Positions 27,343-35,334 of a stretch of DNA of 64,000 nt are shown here, piece by piece. Source of the stretch: SXTU01 sp964496695 (lineage in GTDB: Bacteria; Verrucomicrobiota; Verrucomicrobiia; Limisphaerales; SXTU01). The first letter of the stretch is position 1. Each line of letters starts with the position of its first letter. The notes beneath the pieces are model-generated. The model saw only the letters and a program-made list of their open reading frames with translations. It was not told the DNA's origin and searched no databases. The DNA is taken from assembly GCA_964496695.1 (NCBI GenBank), contig CAZCBE010000006.1:1-64000 (forward strand), in the 5' to 3' direction. The position numbers were made by a program, and so were the translations under genes.

Positions 27343-28245
27343 GTGAGCGCCCACGTAGAACTTTCCAAGCTGACCAAGATTTACTCCACGCCCAAGGGGC
27401 CGGCGATCATCGTCAAGGATTTCAACCTGAAGATCGCCAAGGGCGAGTTCATCACGCTCATCGGCCACTCGGGCTGCGGCAAGTCCACCGTGCTCTCCAT
27501 GCTCGCGGGCCTGAATGAAATCACCGAGGGCGCGATCATTCTCGCCGGCAAGGAACTGGCCGGGGCCGGTCCCGACCGGGGCATCGTCTTCCAATCCCCC
27601 TGCCTGCTGCCGTGGATGACGGCGATGGAGAACGTCCTGCTCGGTGTGGACCAGGTCTTTTACACGGCCAGTGCTGAGGAGCGGCACCAGATTGCGGAGT
27701 ATTATCTCACGCTGGTGGGCCTGGGTGAATCCCTGCACAAGAAGCCGGCGGAACTCTCCCAGGGCATGCGGCAGCGCGTGGGCATCGCCCGCGCCTTCGC
27801 GCTCTCGCCCAAGATGCTCCTGCTGGATGAGCCCTTTGGCATGCTCGATTCGCTCACGCGCTGGGAACTCCAGCAGGTGCTGATCGAACTGTGGCGCAAG
27901 GACAAGAAGACCGCCCTCATGGTCACCCACGACGTGGACGAGGCGCTCTTCCTCTCGGATCGCATCGTGTGCATGACCGACGGCCCGGAGGCCGAGGTCG
28001 GCGACATCATTGAGGTGACCTTCCCGCGGCCGCGTGTCCGCCAGGCCGTGATGGAGCACCCGGACTATTACAAGCTCCGCGAGCGGCTCATCGAATTCCT
28101 CGAAGTCCACGCGCACAAGAACAAGCACAAGCACGCCGCCCCTTCCGCGCCGGCTGCGCCGCCCGCCCAACCGCTGGCGAACCCCGCGCCCGCGTCCTCC
28201 CCCGCCCCGGAATCCAAGCACGACTCCCTGATGGCCACCGTTTGA
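27343..28245 (+). CDS. nrtD: nitrate ABC transporter ATPase (NrtD-like)
   Basis: A 300-residue ABC ATPase of the NrtD/SsuB/TauB class, starting with GTG at 27343. Walker A GHSGCGKST, Q-loop FQSPCLLPW, a signature that reads LSQGMRQRV, Walker B MLLLDEPFGMLD and a normal H-loop MVTHDVDEA, so this subunit keeps the catalytic His that its partner lacks. The last ~40 residues are Pro/Ala-rich with a His/Lys-rich start (HAHKNKHKH). It lies 22 nt after the first ATPase gene. Confidence 0.9.
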   Translation: MSAHVELSKLTKIYSTPKGPAIIVKDFNLKIAKGEFITLIGHSGCGKSTVLSMLAGLNEITEGAIILAGKELAGAGPDRGIVFQSPCLLPWMTAMENVLLGVDQVFYTASAEERHQIAEYYLTLVGLGESLHKKPAELSQGMRQRVGIARAFALSPKMLLLDEPFGMLDSLTRWELQQVLIELWRKDKKTALMVTHDVDEALFLSDRIVCMTDGPEAEVGDIIEVTFPRPRVRQAVMEHPDYYKLRERLIEFLEVHAHKNKHKHAAPSAPAAPPAQPLANPAPASSPAPESKHDSLMATV

Positions 28246-28249
28246 TCCC

Positions 28250-28693
28250 ATGACCAAGCTCCAGATGACCGAGACGATCCTCGCCGCGAAGCGCGCGAAG
28301 AAGAAGACCTGGGCCGGCCTCGCCAAGGCCGCCGGGCTGTCCGAGGTCTATGTGACCTCCGCGTGCCTCGGCGAGAACGCCCTGAGCCCGGCCGAAGCGA
28401 AGAAGGTCGCGAAATACTTCGGCCTCAAGGCCGGGGTGGCTGCCGCCCTGACCGAGTTCGCGAACAAGGGCGAGGCCGCGCCGACGGTGCCCAAGGAACC
28501 GCTCCAGTATCGCTTCCAGGAAATCATCTACGTCTATGGCCGCACGATGAAGGAACTCATCGAGGAGAAATTCGGCGCGGGCATCATGAGCGCGATTGAC
28601 TTCACCATGGACATCCAGCGCGTGCCGGACCCCAAGGGCGACCGCGTGCTGATGACGTTGAACGGCAAATTCCTGCCCTACAAACGCTGGTGA
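28250..28693 (+). CDS. cynS: cyanase
   Basis: A 147-residue cyanase, which turns cyanate and bicarbonate into ammonia and CO2. The usual two-part layout is complete: an N-terminal helix-turn-helix-like domain (MTETILAAKRAKKKTWAGLA onward) and the C-terminal catalytic part (YGRTMKELIEEKFGAGIMSAIDFTMD), where the active-site Arg, Glu and Ser are present; it ends in the typical FLPYKRW. Full length for the family. It begins 4 nt after the NrtD-like gene. Cyanobacterial nitrate-type ABC systems can also import cyanate, so the transporter may serve both. Confidence 0.95.
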   Translation: MTKLQMTETILAAKRAKKKTWAGLAKAAGLSEVYVTSACLGENALSPAEAKKVAKYFGLKAGVAAALTEFANKGEAAPTVPKEPLQYRFQEIIYVYGRTMKELIEEKFGAGIMSAIDFTMDIQRVPDPKGDRVLMTLNGKFLPYKRW

Positions 28694-28755
28694 CACTTTC
28701 GGGCACGAACCCGCCCGATGCTCCGCAACCCAACTGAACTAGAAAAACCGAAGGC

Positions 28756-30240
28756 ATGAACCTGACTCAGAAATCCCTCGCGGCCGGCGCGCTCCTGCTC
28801 GCCGCCTCTTCCACCCTTCAAGCCCAATACGCGCCGCCGCCGCCGACGCAGCCGTTCCCCGGCTTCCTCAACCAATACCTGCGGACCGAAGACCCCTACT
28901 GGGCGAACTGGGATTTCGGCGCGCAGCTTCGCCTGCGCTACGAGATTCGGGACAACGGCGGTGCGACCTTCACCGGCCCCGCTGCGGACTTCCGTCGCAA
29001 CCTCGCCCCCGGCACGGACAACGACAACTCCCTCTTCATGACCAAGCTGCTCGTGCGCGCGGGCTACACCGACAAATGGTGGAGCGCCTTCATCCAAGGC
29101 CGCCAGAGCACCACCACCGGCGACGAACGCAATCCGAACATTGAGTCCGACGGCCCGCTGGACCTGCATCAGGCCTTTGTGACCGTGGGCAACCACAAGG
29201 AATTTCCGGTCTCCCTCAAGGTGGGCCGCCAGGAGATGGCCTATGGTGACGAGCGGCTCGTGGGCGCGTTCGCCTGGAACAACGTGGGCCGCGTCTTCGA
29301 CGCCACCAAGGCCCGCTGGCAGACCGAGCACTTCACCGCCGAGGCGTTTAGCGGTCGCGTCATCATCCCGGACGACAACAACTTCAACAAGGCCAACGAC
29401 TACGACTGGTTCAGCGGCCTCTACGTCACGACCAAGGCGGTCCCGAAGCAGACCACGGAAGTCTATGCCTTCTCGCGCAACGCCTCGCGCGGCTCCCCCA
29501 CCGCCTTGGGCGTGGGCCTGGCCGCGCCGCTCAACGGCCCCGCGCCCCGGGACATCTACACGTTCGGCCTGCGCGGCAAGTCCAACCCGGGTGAACTGGG
29601 CAACTGGGACTACACCTACGAGTTCATGGCCCAGTTCGGCCACTTCAACGACCCGCTGCGGGCCGCCTCCGGCCAGGCCAGCCTGGAGCATGAGGCGTTT
29701 GCGATGGTGATCAACGGCGGCTACACGTTCACCGACGCCCCCTGGACTCCGCGGCTGGGCTTGGAATACAGCTATGCCAGCGGCGACAGCAACCCGAACG
29801 ACAACAAGCACGAGACGTTTGAGAACTTGTTCCCGACGAACCACAAGTTCTATGGTTACATGGACTTCTTCTCGCTGCAGAACCTGCACGACGTGCGCCT
29901 CATGCTCACAGCCAAGCCTACACCGCGCCTGAGCCTCGCCCTCGAAGGCCACCTCTTCTGGCTCGCCGACGACCGCGACAACCTCTACGCCGTTAACGGT
30001 GCCCGGCGCGGTGCCATTGCCCCGACGCCGGCCGGCGGTTACGGCCTGAACTCGGGTTACAGCAAGTTCGTCGGTGGGGAGATTGACCTCATTGCCGGGT
30101 ATGCGCTGACCAAGTTCGCCTCTCTCGAGGCCGGGTTTGGCCACTTTTTCACTGGCGGCTACGTGAACTCCACTTTCGCCCCGGTGGGTGGTGCGCAAAG
30201 CGCAAACTGGGTCTACCTCCAGACGATGCTCAATTTCTGA
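28756..30240 (+). CDS. outer-membrane porin (alginate-export/OprD-like)
   Basis: A 494-residue outer-membrane protein. Signal peptide at about 1-24 (MNLTQKSLAAGALLLAASST...LQA-QY). The remainder is rich in aromatic-edged beta-strands of the alginate-export (Alginate_exp) type: FGAQLRLRYEIRDNG, KVGRQEMAYGDERLVGAFAWNNVGR, a terminal strand ending LQTMLNF with a Phe at the C-terminus, as in BAM-inserted barrels. It probably lets nitrate, nitrite or cyanate cross the outer membrane; that is inferred from the operon. Start ATG 28756, 62 nt after cynS. Confidence 0.8.
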   Translation: MNLTQKSLAAGALLLAASSTLQAQYAPPPPTQPFPGFLNQYLRTEDPYWANWDFGAQLRLRYEIRDNGGATFTGPAADFRRNLAPGTDNDNSLFMTKLLVRAGYTDKWWSAFIQGRQSTTTGDERNPNIESDGPLDLHQAFVTVGNHKEFPVSLKVGRQEMAYGDERLVGAFAWNNVGRVFDATKARWQTEHFTAEAFSGRVIIPDDNNFNKANDYDWFSGLYVTTKAVPKQTTEVYAFSRNASRGSPTALGVGLAAPLNGPAPRDIYTFGLRGKSNPGELGNWDYTYEFMAQFGHFNDPLRAASGQASLEHEAFAMVINGGYTFTDAPWTPRLGLEYSYASGDSNPNDNKHETFENLFPTNHKFYGYMDFFSLQNLHDVRLMLTAKPTPRLSLALEGHLFWLADDRDNLYAVNGARRGAIAPTPAGGYGLNSGYSKFVGGEIDLIAGYALTKFASLEAGFGHFFTGGYVNSTFAPVGGAQSANWVYLQTMLNF

Positions 30241-30282
30241 GCCGTGAAACAGGTCCGCGGGACGCGACTCCCGCCCGCCTTT

Positions 30283-30315
30283 GCGCAGCCTGTCCAATTG
30301 CGGACAGGCTTGCGC
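30283..30315 (+). promoter_or_regulatory. hairpin between porin and nitrate reductase genes
   Basis: GCGCAGCCTGTCC (30283-30295) pairs with GGACAGGCTTGCGC (30302-30315), with one unpaired base. It lies in the 216-nt gap 30241-30456, which is far larger than most gaps in the locus and contains the AT-rich stretch CTGAAAATAATTC just before the next start. It may mark an internal terminator or attenuator between transport and reductase parts. Confidence 0.45.
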
Positions 30316-30456
30316 ATTAAAGGGGTGGGCTTGGACCGGAGCGGCGCGCGCACTCTGAAGCCGGTCATCACCCAGTTTGGCGCTTGAGGCAGGACTTCCC
30401 CCCTTGGCGAAGCCATTCATGATCAGACTGAAAATAATTCATCCAAGGCTTCGGCC

Positions 30457-32367
30457 ATGCCGGACCCATTGGCATCAAGCCTGCATCAACCTCCGAACGT
30501 GATGGCTAGCGCAGATGCTCCCACCGCCTCCGAGGGCGAACGGACGCTCGTGGACCGGCTGCTCGACGAGCAGCGGCAGCTCACGGCGGTCGAGGCCTTC
30601 GCGCGGTCGCACGAGCGGCATGGACTCACGGAGCCGCACTACCGCAAGCTGCTCCCCGCCTCGGCCCCGCGCCCCGGCGAGCAATACGCCTTCGAGGTGG
30701 ACCTGGACAAATGCTCCGGCTGCAAGGCCTGCGTCACTGCGTGCCACTCGCTCAACGGTCTCGACGAAGGTGAGGCTTGGCGCGAAGTCGGCGTGCTTTA
30801 CGGGGAAATCTTGGTGCCGGTAGGGCGAGACTCCGTCGAGCCCCATTTCGAGCGCAGCGAGGCGAGCGGAGCGAGCATCTCAGGAGAAGCTCGCTTCGCT
30901 CGCACCACCGCCGGTGGTTTCGACGGCTCGACGGAGTCTCGCCCTGCCGGTCTTGGCAACCGCGTCGTGCCGCTTGAGCAGATCGTTACCACCGCGTGCC
31001 ATCACTGCGTCGAGCCGGGCTGTCTCGAAGGCTGCCCGGTGCTGGCCTACGACAAGGATCCCGTCACCGGCATCGTCCGCCATCTGGACGACCAATGCAT
31101 CGGCTGCAGCTATTGCATCCTGAAATGCCCCTACGACGTGCCGAAGTATTCGGCCACGCGCGGCATCGTGCGCAAGTGCGACATGTGTCACGGCCGCCTC
31201 GCCGCCGGCGAGGCCCCCGCGTGCGTGCAGGCGTGTCCGAATGAGGCCATCCGAATCTCCGTGGTCAGCCAGACCATGATTGCGGAAGAGGTGAAGGGTT
31301 TAAGGGTTGAAGAGTTAAAGAGGGAGGAAACGGCGTCCGCCGCCGCTTCAACCTTTCAACCCTTCAACTCTTTAACTCTTAATGCGTGGCTCCCCGACTC
31401 CCCCTCCGCCACCATCACCCTCCCCACCACCCGCTACGTCTCCAAGAAGCCCGCCGCTGATCTGCGCGCTTCCGACCACAGCCTGCCGAAACCGCAGCAT
31501 CCGCACTGGCCGCTGATTCTGATGCTGGTGCTTACCCAGGCCGGCATCGGCGGGCTGCTGGTGGATCTCGCCACCCGGCCGACGAACACGGTTGAAGCAG
31601 CCCTCTGGAGTGAAGCATCGGCACGCGAAACCATCGCCCGGATCGTGACTTCCGCAGTGGCCGCCCCGTTGCCGCTCGTCTCCCTCGCGTTGCTCTTCGC
31701 GGGCCTCACGGCCAGCGTCTTCCACCTCGGCCAACCGCTGAAGGCGTGGCGGGTCTGGCTCGGCTGGCGCACAAGCTGGCTGAGCCGCGAAGCCATGGCT
31801 CTGAACGCCTTCGCCGGAGCCGCCGTCCTCAGCGTCGCCTCCCGCTGGCTCCCCCCGCTGACTAATTACTACTCACTAATTACTTCTTCCGTCTTCGCCA
31901 TCGCCATTGCATCCGTCTTCGCCCAGACGATGGTCTATGCCGACACCCACCGCGCCTTCTGGAGCCTGCGCCACACCGCGCCGCGCTTCTTCGGCACGGC
32001 GCTCGTGCTGGGCCTCGCGCTGGCGCTGACCTTTCAACCTGCCGCCCCGCTGGCGGTTGCGCTGCTGGTCGCCACGTTGCTCAAGCTCGCCTGCGAACTC
32101 GCCGTGCTGAAATACGCCGACACTGACTCGGATCGCTGGACGCAGCTCCGCCGCACTGCGGTGCTCCAGACCGGCCCGCTCCGGGCCGTGCTCGGCGTGC
32201 GCCTGCTCGCGGCGCTGGTGGGCGGCGGATTCGTGCCCTTTCTGTTCGCCGCCGGTGCAGGTTCCACGGGCCTCGCGATGGCCGCGCTTGGCTTGTGCCT
32301 GCTGGGTGAACTCGCCGAGCGCTACCTGTTCTTCACCTCCGTGGCCCCGGACAAGATGCCCGTATGA
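30457..32367 (+). CDS. fused DmsB-DmsC-like electron-transfer protein for nitrate reduction
   Basis: A 636-residue fusion. Residues 80-270 hold four [4Fe-4S] cysteine clusters in DmsB order (CSGCKACVTAC; CHHCVEPGCLEGCP; CIGCSYCILKCPYDVPKY; CDMC...CVQACP). Residues about 350-630 form eight hydrophobic segments of the DmsC/NrfD-like quinol-oxidising membrane anchor. It would pass electrons from quinol to the nitrate reductase it overlaps by ATGA. Palindromic elements are inserted in frame at about residues 121-164 and 279-308, and a half-element at 466-477. Start ATG 30457; ATG 30502 is also possible. Confidence 0.85.
   Translation: MPDPLASSLHQPPNVMASADAPTASEGERTLVDRLLDEQRQLTAVEAFARSHERHGLTEPHYRKLLPASAPRPGEQYAFEVDLDKCSGCKACVTACHSLNGLDEGEAWREVGVLYGEILVPVGRDSVEPHFERSEASGASISGEARFARTTAGGFDGSTESRPAGLGNRVVPLEQIVTTACHHCVEPGCLEGCPVLAYDKDPVTGIVRHLDDQCIGCSYCILKCPYDVPKYSATRGIVRKCDMCHGRLAAGEAPACVQACPNEAIRISVVSQTMIAEEVKGLRVEELKREETASAAASTFQPFNSLTLNAWLPDSPSATITLPTTRYVSKKPAADLRASDHSLPKPQHPHWPLILMLVLTQAGIGGLLVDLATRPTNTVEAALWSEASARETIARIVTSAVAAPLPLVSLALLFAGLTASVFHLGQPLKAWRVWLGWRTSWLSREAMALNAFAGAAVLSVASRWLPPLTNYYSLITSSVFAIAIASVFAQTMVYADTHRAFWSLRHTAPRFFGTALVLGLALALTFQPAAPLAVALLVATLLKLACELAVLKYADTDSDRWTQLRRTAVLQTGPLRAVLGVRLLAALVGGGFVPFLFAAGAGSTGLAMAALGLCLLGELAERYLFFTSVAPDKMPV
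30819..30948 (+). repeat. in-gene nested palindrome (element P1)
   Basis: The left arm 30819-30842 (GGTAGGGCGAGACTCCGTCG onward) and the right arm 30925-30948 match in 23 of 24 positions; the inner part holds a second palindrome (GCGAGCGGAGCGAGC/GCTCGCTTCGCTCGC). It lies within the DmsB-like part, between the first and second cluster motifs, where relatives need only a short linker. The reading frame stays open. Confidence 0.8.
31293..31380 (+). repeat. in-gene GTTGAAGGG-word palindrome (element P2)
   Basis: The left arm 31293-31325 (GAAGGGTTTAAGGGTTGAAG onward) pairs with the right arm 31346-31380 (TTCAACCTTTCAACCCTTC onward) with only transition mismatches. It lies in frame between the DmsB-like and DmsC-like halves and encodes EVKGLRVEELKREE ... 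STFQPFNSLT. Confidence 0.85.
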
Positions 32368-34850
32368 AGGACTCCCAGCATTCAGTAACCAGTGTTCAGT
32401 CCAAACCGGCCGTCGCCCCGGTGCCGGCTGAACACTGGCCACTGGACGCTGAAAACTCCTGGCTCCGCCAGTGGTCCGGCCCGCTCACGGCAGACCTCGT
32501 GCGCACACCCGGCGAGTTCGGCCTCGGCCAGGTGCCCGCGCGGCTCAAGCCTGACGCAACCACGACGGTGGTCTGCGGCTTCTGCTCGACCGGCTGCGGG
32601 TTGAACATCCACCTCAAGGACGGCCAGGCGGTCAACCTCTCGGCCACGTCCGACTATCCCGTGAACCTCGGCATGGCCTGTCCGAAAGGCTGGGAGGCGC
32701 TCACGCCGCTCGCCGCGCCGGACCGCGCCACCACGCCGCTGCTGCGCAACCCCGCCACCGGCAAGCTGGAGCCGACCGACTGGGACCACGCGATGCAGGT
32801 CTTCACGCTGAAGTTCAAGGCGATCATGGACCAGCACGGGCCGGAGAGTGTGGCGTTTCTCAGCACCGGGCAGATTTGCACCGAGGAGATGGCCTTCCTC
32901 GGCGCGCTGTGGAAATTCGGCATGGGCGCGCTGCATTGCGATTCCAACACGCGCCAGTGCATGGCCACGAGCGCGGTGGCCTACAAGCAGAGCTTCGGTT
33001 TCGACGCGCCGCCCTTCACCTACGCGGACTTCGAGGAGTCGGACGTGCTGGTCTTCGTGGGCGCGAACCCGTGCGCGGCGCATCCGATCATGTGGCAGCG
33101 CGTGCTGCGCAACCGTCGCTCGCCGGAGATCATCGTGCTCGACCCGCGCAAGACCGAGACCGCGATGGCCGCCACGCAGCACCTGCCGCTCGCGCCCAAG
33201 TCCGACCTCGCGCTGCTCTACGGCGTGGCGCACCTGCTCATTCAGAACGGCTGGGTGGACCAGGAATTTCTCGCCGCGCACACGAGCGGCTACGCGGAGT
33301 TCGCGGAGTTTGTGCGGAAGTTCACGCCGGACACGGTCGCGGCGCAGAGCGGCCTGACGGTGGGGCAGATCTATCGGCTCGCGGAGAGCGTGAAGCCCGG
33401 CAAGCGCGTCTCGTTCTGGTGGACCATGGGCGTGAATCAAGGTCACGAGTCCACGCGCACCGCGCAGGCGGTCATCAATCTCGCGCTGCTCGGCGGGCAC
33501 ATCGGCAAACCCGGCACCGGCGCGAACAGCATCACCGGCCAGTGCAACGCGATGGGCTCGCGGCTCTTCGCCAACGTCACCAGCCTGCTCGGTGGCCATG
33601 ACTTCGCGAAGCCCGAGCATCGCAAGAAAATCGCCGCGACGCTGAACATCCCGGAGTCGGTGATCCCCACCAAGCCCTCGCTGGCCTACGACCAGATTCT
33701 CCAAGGCATCGCGGATGGGAAGATCAAGGGGCTGTGGGTGATTGCGACCAATCCCTCGCATTCGTGGATTGGCAAGGGTGGAAACGGGGGAGAGTTGAAG
33801 GGTTCAAAAGTAGAAGAGTTAAAGAGGGGGGACATGCGACCATCCACCCACCCTTCAACCCTTCAACCCTTCAACCCTTCAACTGAATTCGACTCCCTGC
33901 TTTCAAAATTGGACTTCCTCGTCGTGCAGGACATGTATCACACGACGGACACCGCGTTGCGCGCCGACCTTGTGCTGCCCGCCGCCGGGTGGGGTGAGAA
34001 AGAGGGCACGTTCATCAACAGCGAGCGGCGCTACGGCCTGGTGAAGAAGGTGTCACGCGCGCCCGGTGAGGCGCTGGCGGATTTTCATATCTTTCGGCTC
34101 GTCGCGCACTATTGGGGTTGTGGTGAGCTTTTCCGCGAATGGACCTCACCAGAGGCCGTCTTCCAGATTCTCAAGCGCTGCTCCGCCGGCCAGCCCTGCG
34201 ACATCACGGGGATTGAAGACTATCGGCATGTGGACCGGGAGGGGGGGATACAATGGCCGTTGGTGGCGGATGGTGACGAGTTGAAGGGTTCAAGAGTTGA
34301 AGAGTTGAAAAGTGGTGACGCGGCATCGGGCGCCTCTTCAACCCTTCAACCCTTCAACACTTCAACTTTGCAACCAGCCCGCGAGCGGCGCTTGTTCGCG
34401 GACGGCCGCTTCTACCACGCGGATGGGAAGGCGAAGTTCCTGTTCGACCTGCCGCGTCAGGCACCGGATCAGCCGGATGCGGAGTTTCCGTTCGTGCTGC
34501 TCACGGGCCGTGGCACCAGCGCGCAGTGGCACACGCTCACGCGCACCGGGAAGTCCGACATCCTGCGCCGGCTCTCGCCGTCGGACCTGCTGCTGGAGAT
34601 CAACCCCGACGATGCGCGGCGGCTCCGGCTGCGGGCGGGGGACAAGGCCCGCGTGGCTTCGCGGCGTGGCGAACTGACGGCCTGTGTGCAGATCACCGCG
34701 ACGGTCCGGCCCGGCCAGGTCTATCTGCCGATGCACGACTTCGCCACCAACCGGCTCACCTTCCCGGCGTTTGATCCGCACTCGCGGCAGCCGAGCTACA
34801 AGTTCTGTGCGGTGAGCGTGCAACGCACGGACAAGGAGGCGCGCCGATGA
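32364..34850 (+). CDS. nasA: assimilatory nitrate reductase catalytic subunit
   Basis: An 828-residue molybdopterin oxidoreductase that reduces nitrate to nitrite. The N-terminal [4Fe-4S] site is VVCGFCSTGCGLNI (C-x2-C-x3-C), with the fourth Cys in LGMACPKGW. Moco-binding motifs are present, such as MAFLGALWKFGMGALHCDSN, and a C-terminal molybdopterin-dinucleotide domain includes VLLTGRGTSAQWHTLTRTGKS. It has no C-terminal NAD(P)H domain, so electrons come from outside, probably the overlapping DmsBC-like protein. Two palindromic elements are inserted in frame (about residues 475-507 and 638-669), and one occupies residues 5-33. Confidence 0.93.
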   Translation: MKDSQHSVTSVQSKPAVAPVPAEHWPLDAENSWLRQWSGPLTADLVRTPGEFGLGQVPARLKPDATTTVVCGFCSTGCGLNIHLKDGQAVNLSATSDYPVNLGMACPKGWEALTPLAAPDRATTPLLRNPATGKLEPTDWDHAMQVFTLKFKAIMDQHGPESVAFLSTGQICTEEMAFLGALWKFGMGALHCDSNTRQCMATSAVAYKQSFGFDAPPFTYADFEESDVLVFVGANPCAAHPIMWQRVLRNRRSPEIIVLDPRKTETAMAATQHLPLAPKSDLALLYGVAHLLIQNGWVDQEFLAAHTSGYAEFAEFVRKFTPDTVAAQSGLTVGQIYRLAESVKPGKRVSFWWTMGVNQGHESTRTAQAVINLALLGGHIGKPGTGANSITGQCNAMGSRLFANVTSLLGGHDFAKPEHRKKIAATLNIPESVIPTKPSLAYDQILQGIADGKIKGLWVIATNPSHSWIGKGGNGGELKGSKVEELKRGDMRPSTHPSTLQPFNPSTEFDSLLSKLDFLVVQDMYHTTDTALRADLVLPAAGWGEKEGTFINSERRYGLVKKVSRAPGEALADFHIFRLVAHYWGCGELFREWTSPEAVFQILKRCSAGQPCDITGIEDYRHVDREGGIQWPLVADGDELKGSRVEELKSGDAASGASSTLQPFNTSTLQPARERRLFADGRFYHADGKAKFLFDLPRQAPDQPDAEFPFVLLTGRGTSAQWHTLTRTGKSDILRRLSPSDLLLEINPDDARRLRLRAGDKARVASRRGELTACVQITATVRPGQVYLPMHDFATNRLTFPAFDPHSRQPSYKFCAVSVQRTDKEARR
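32376..32460 (+). repeat. in-gene palindrome at the nasA N-terminus (element P3)
   Basis: The words CAGCATTCAGTAACCAGTG TTCAGTCC (32376-32405) on the left and GGCTGAACACTGGCCACTGG (32427 onward) on the right form an imperfect inverted repeat with a 20-nt loop. It starts 12 nt after the ATG and encodes MKDSQHSVTSVQ and SEHWPLDAENSW-like residues that are not conserved in relatives. Confidence 0.65.
33790..33884 (+). repeat. in-gene GTTGAAGGG-word palindrome (element P4)
   Basis: The left arm 33790-33825 (GAGAGTTGAAGGGTTC onward) and the right arm 33851-33884 (CCCTTCAACCCTTCAACCC onward) are mutually complementary. It lies in frame inside nasA after residue ~475 and encodes ELKGSKVEELKRGD ... 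STLQPFNPST. The encoded peptide is nearly the same as in P2 and P5. Confidence 0.85.
34278..34369 (+). repeat. in-gene GTTGAAGGG-word palindrome (element P5)
   Basis: The left arm 34278-34312 (ACGAGTTGAAGGGTTCAAGA onward) pairs with the right arm 34335-34369 (CTTCAACCCTTCAACCCTTC onward). It lies in frame in nasA near residue 638 and encodes ELKGSRVEELKSGD ... STLQPFNTST. Confidence 0.85.
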
Positions 34851-34862
34851 ACCATGTCCCCG

Positions 34863-34960
34863 GAGCGCGGCGTTCACGCCGCTTCAACATCCGAGCTGCA
34901 AGTTGCATTCGGATGCACACTGGCTTTCGTGAGCTGAAGCGGCCTGAAGGCCGCGCGCCA
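34863..34960. repeat. palindromic element with GCGCGGCGTTCACGCCGCTTCA arm, copy A
   Basis: The left arm 34863-34886 (GAGCGCGGCGTTCACGCCGC onward) and right arm 34935-34960 (TGAAGCGGCCTGAAGGCCGC onward) enclose about 50 nt. A second copy with the same arms is at 62723-62823. It lies between nasA and the cupin gene. Confidence 0.8.
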
Positions 34961-34983
34961 CGGCGATCCGGAGCCTCGCCAGC

Positions 34984-35334
34984 ATGAACGCGCGCACCTT
35001 CAATGCCGAGCAACTCGCCCGCTTCTCCCCTGAGAAGGCGACGGTCACGGAGCTTTCCCTCACGGACTTCACCAGCATCGCCGTGTGGGGCGTGCGGCCC
35101 GGGCAGGAGGTTCCGGCGCACACGCATCCCGATGGGCAGGACACCTGGGTGATGGTGCGGGGCGAACTCACCTATTACCTGGGCAAAGGTGAACGCCGCA
35201 CGATTCGCGCTGGCGATGTGGATGTCGCTGACAAGAACCAAGTCCACGGCGCGCGCAACGAATCCGCTGCCGACGCCATTTTCCTCTCCATCTACTCGGC
35301 CCCAAAGCTGGGCTGGGAGAAAGCCGAACCATGA
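34984..35334 (+). CDS. cupin-domain protein
   Basis: A 116-residue single-cupin protein (small beta-barrel). The metal-binding motif is PGQEVPAHTHPDGQDTWVMVRGELTYYLGKGE, with the His and Glu/Gln ligands in the usual spacing, then a second strand motif QVHGARNESA. Its stop overlaps the nitrite reductase start by ATGA, so it belongs to the operon. The role is unknown; it may sense or protect a metal or small ligand. Start ATG 34984. Confidence 0.75.
   Translation: MNARTFNAEQLARFSPEKATVTELSLTDFTSIAVWGVRPGQEVPAHTHPDGQDTWVMVRGELTYYLGKGERRTIRAGDVDVADKNQVHGARNESAADAIFLSIYSAPKLGWEKAEP

Noticed and set aside
30241..30456. Possible start of a separate gene in the gap before the DmsBC-like gene.
   Set aside because: No start with a good ribosome site or conserved sequence was found; it is better read as a regulatory gap.
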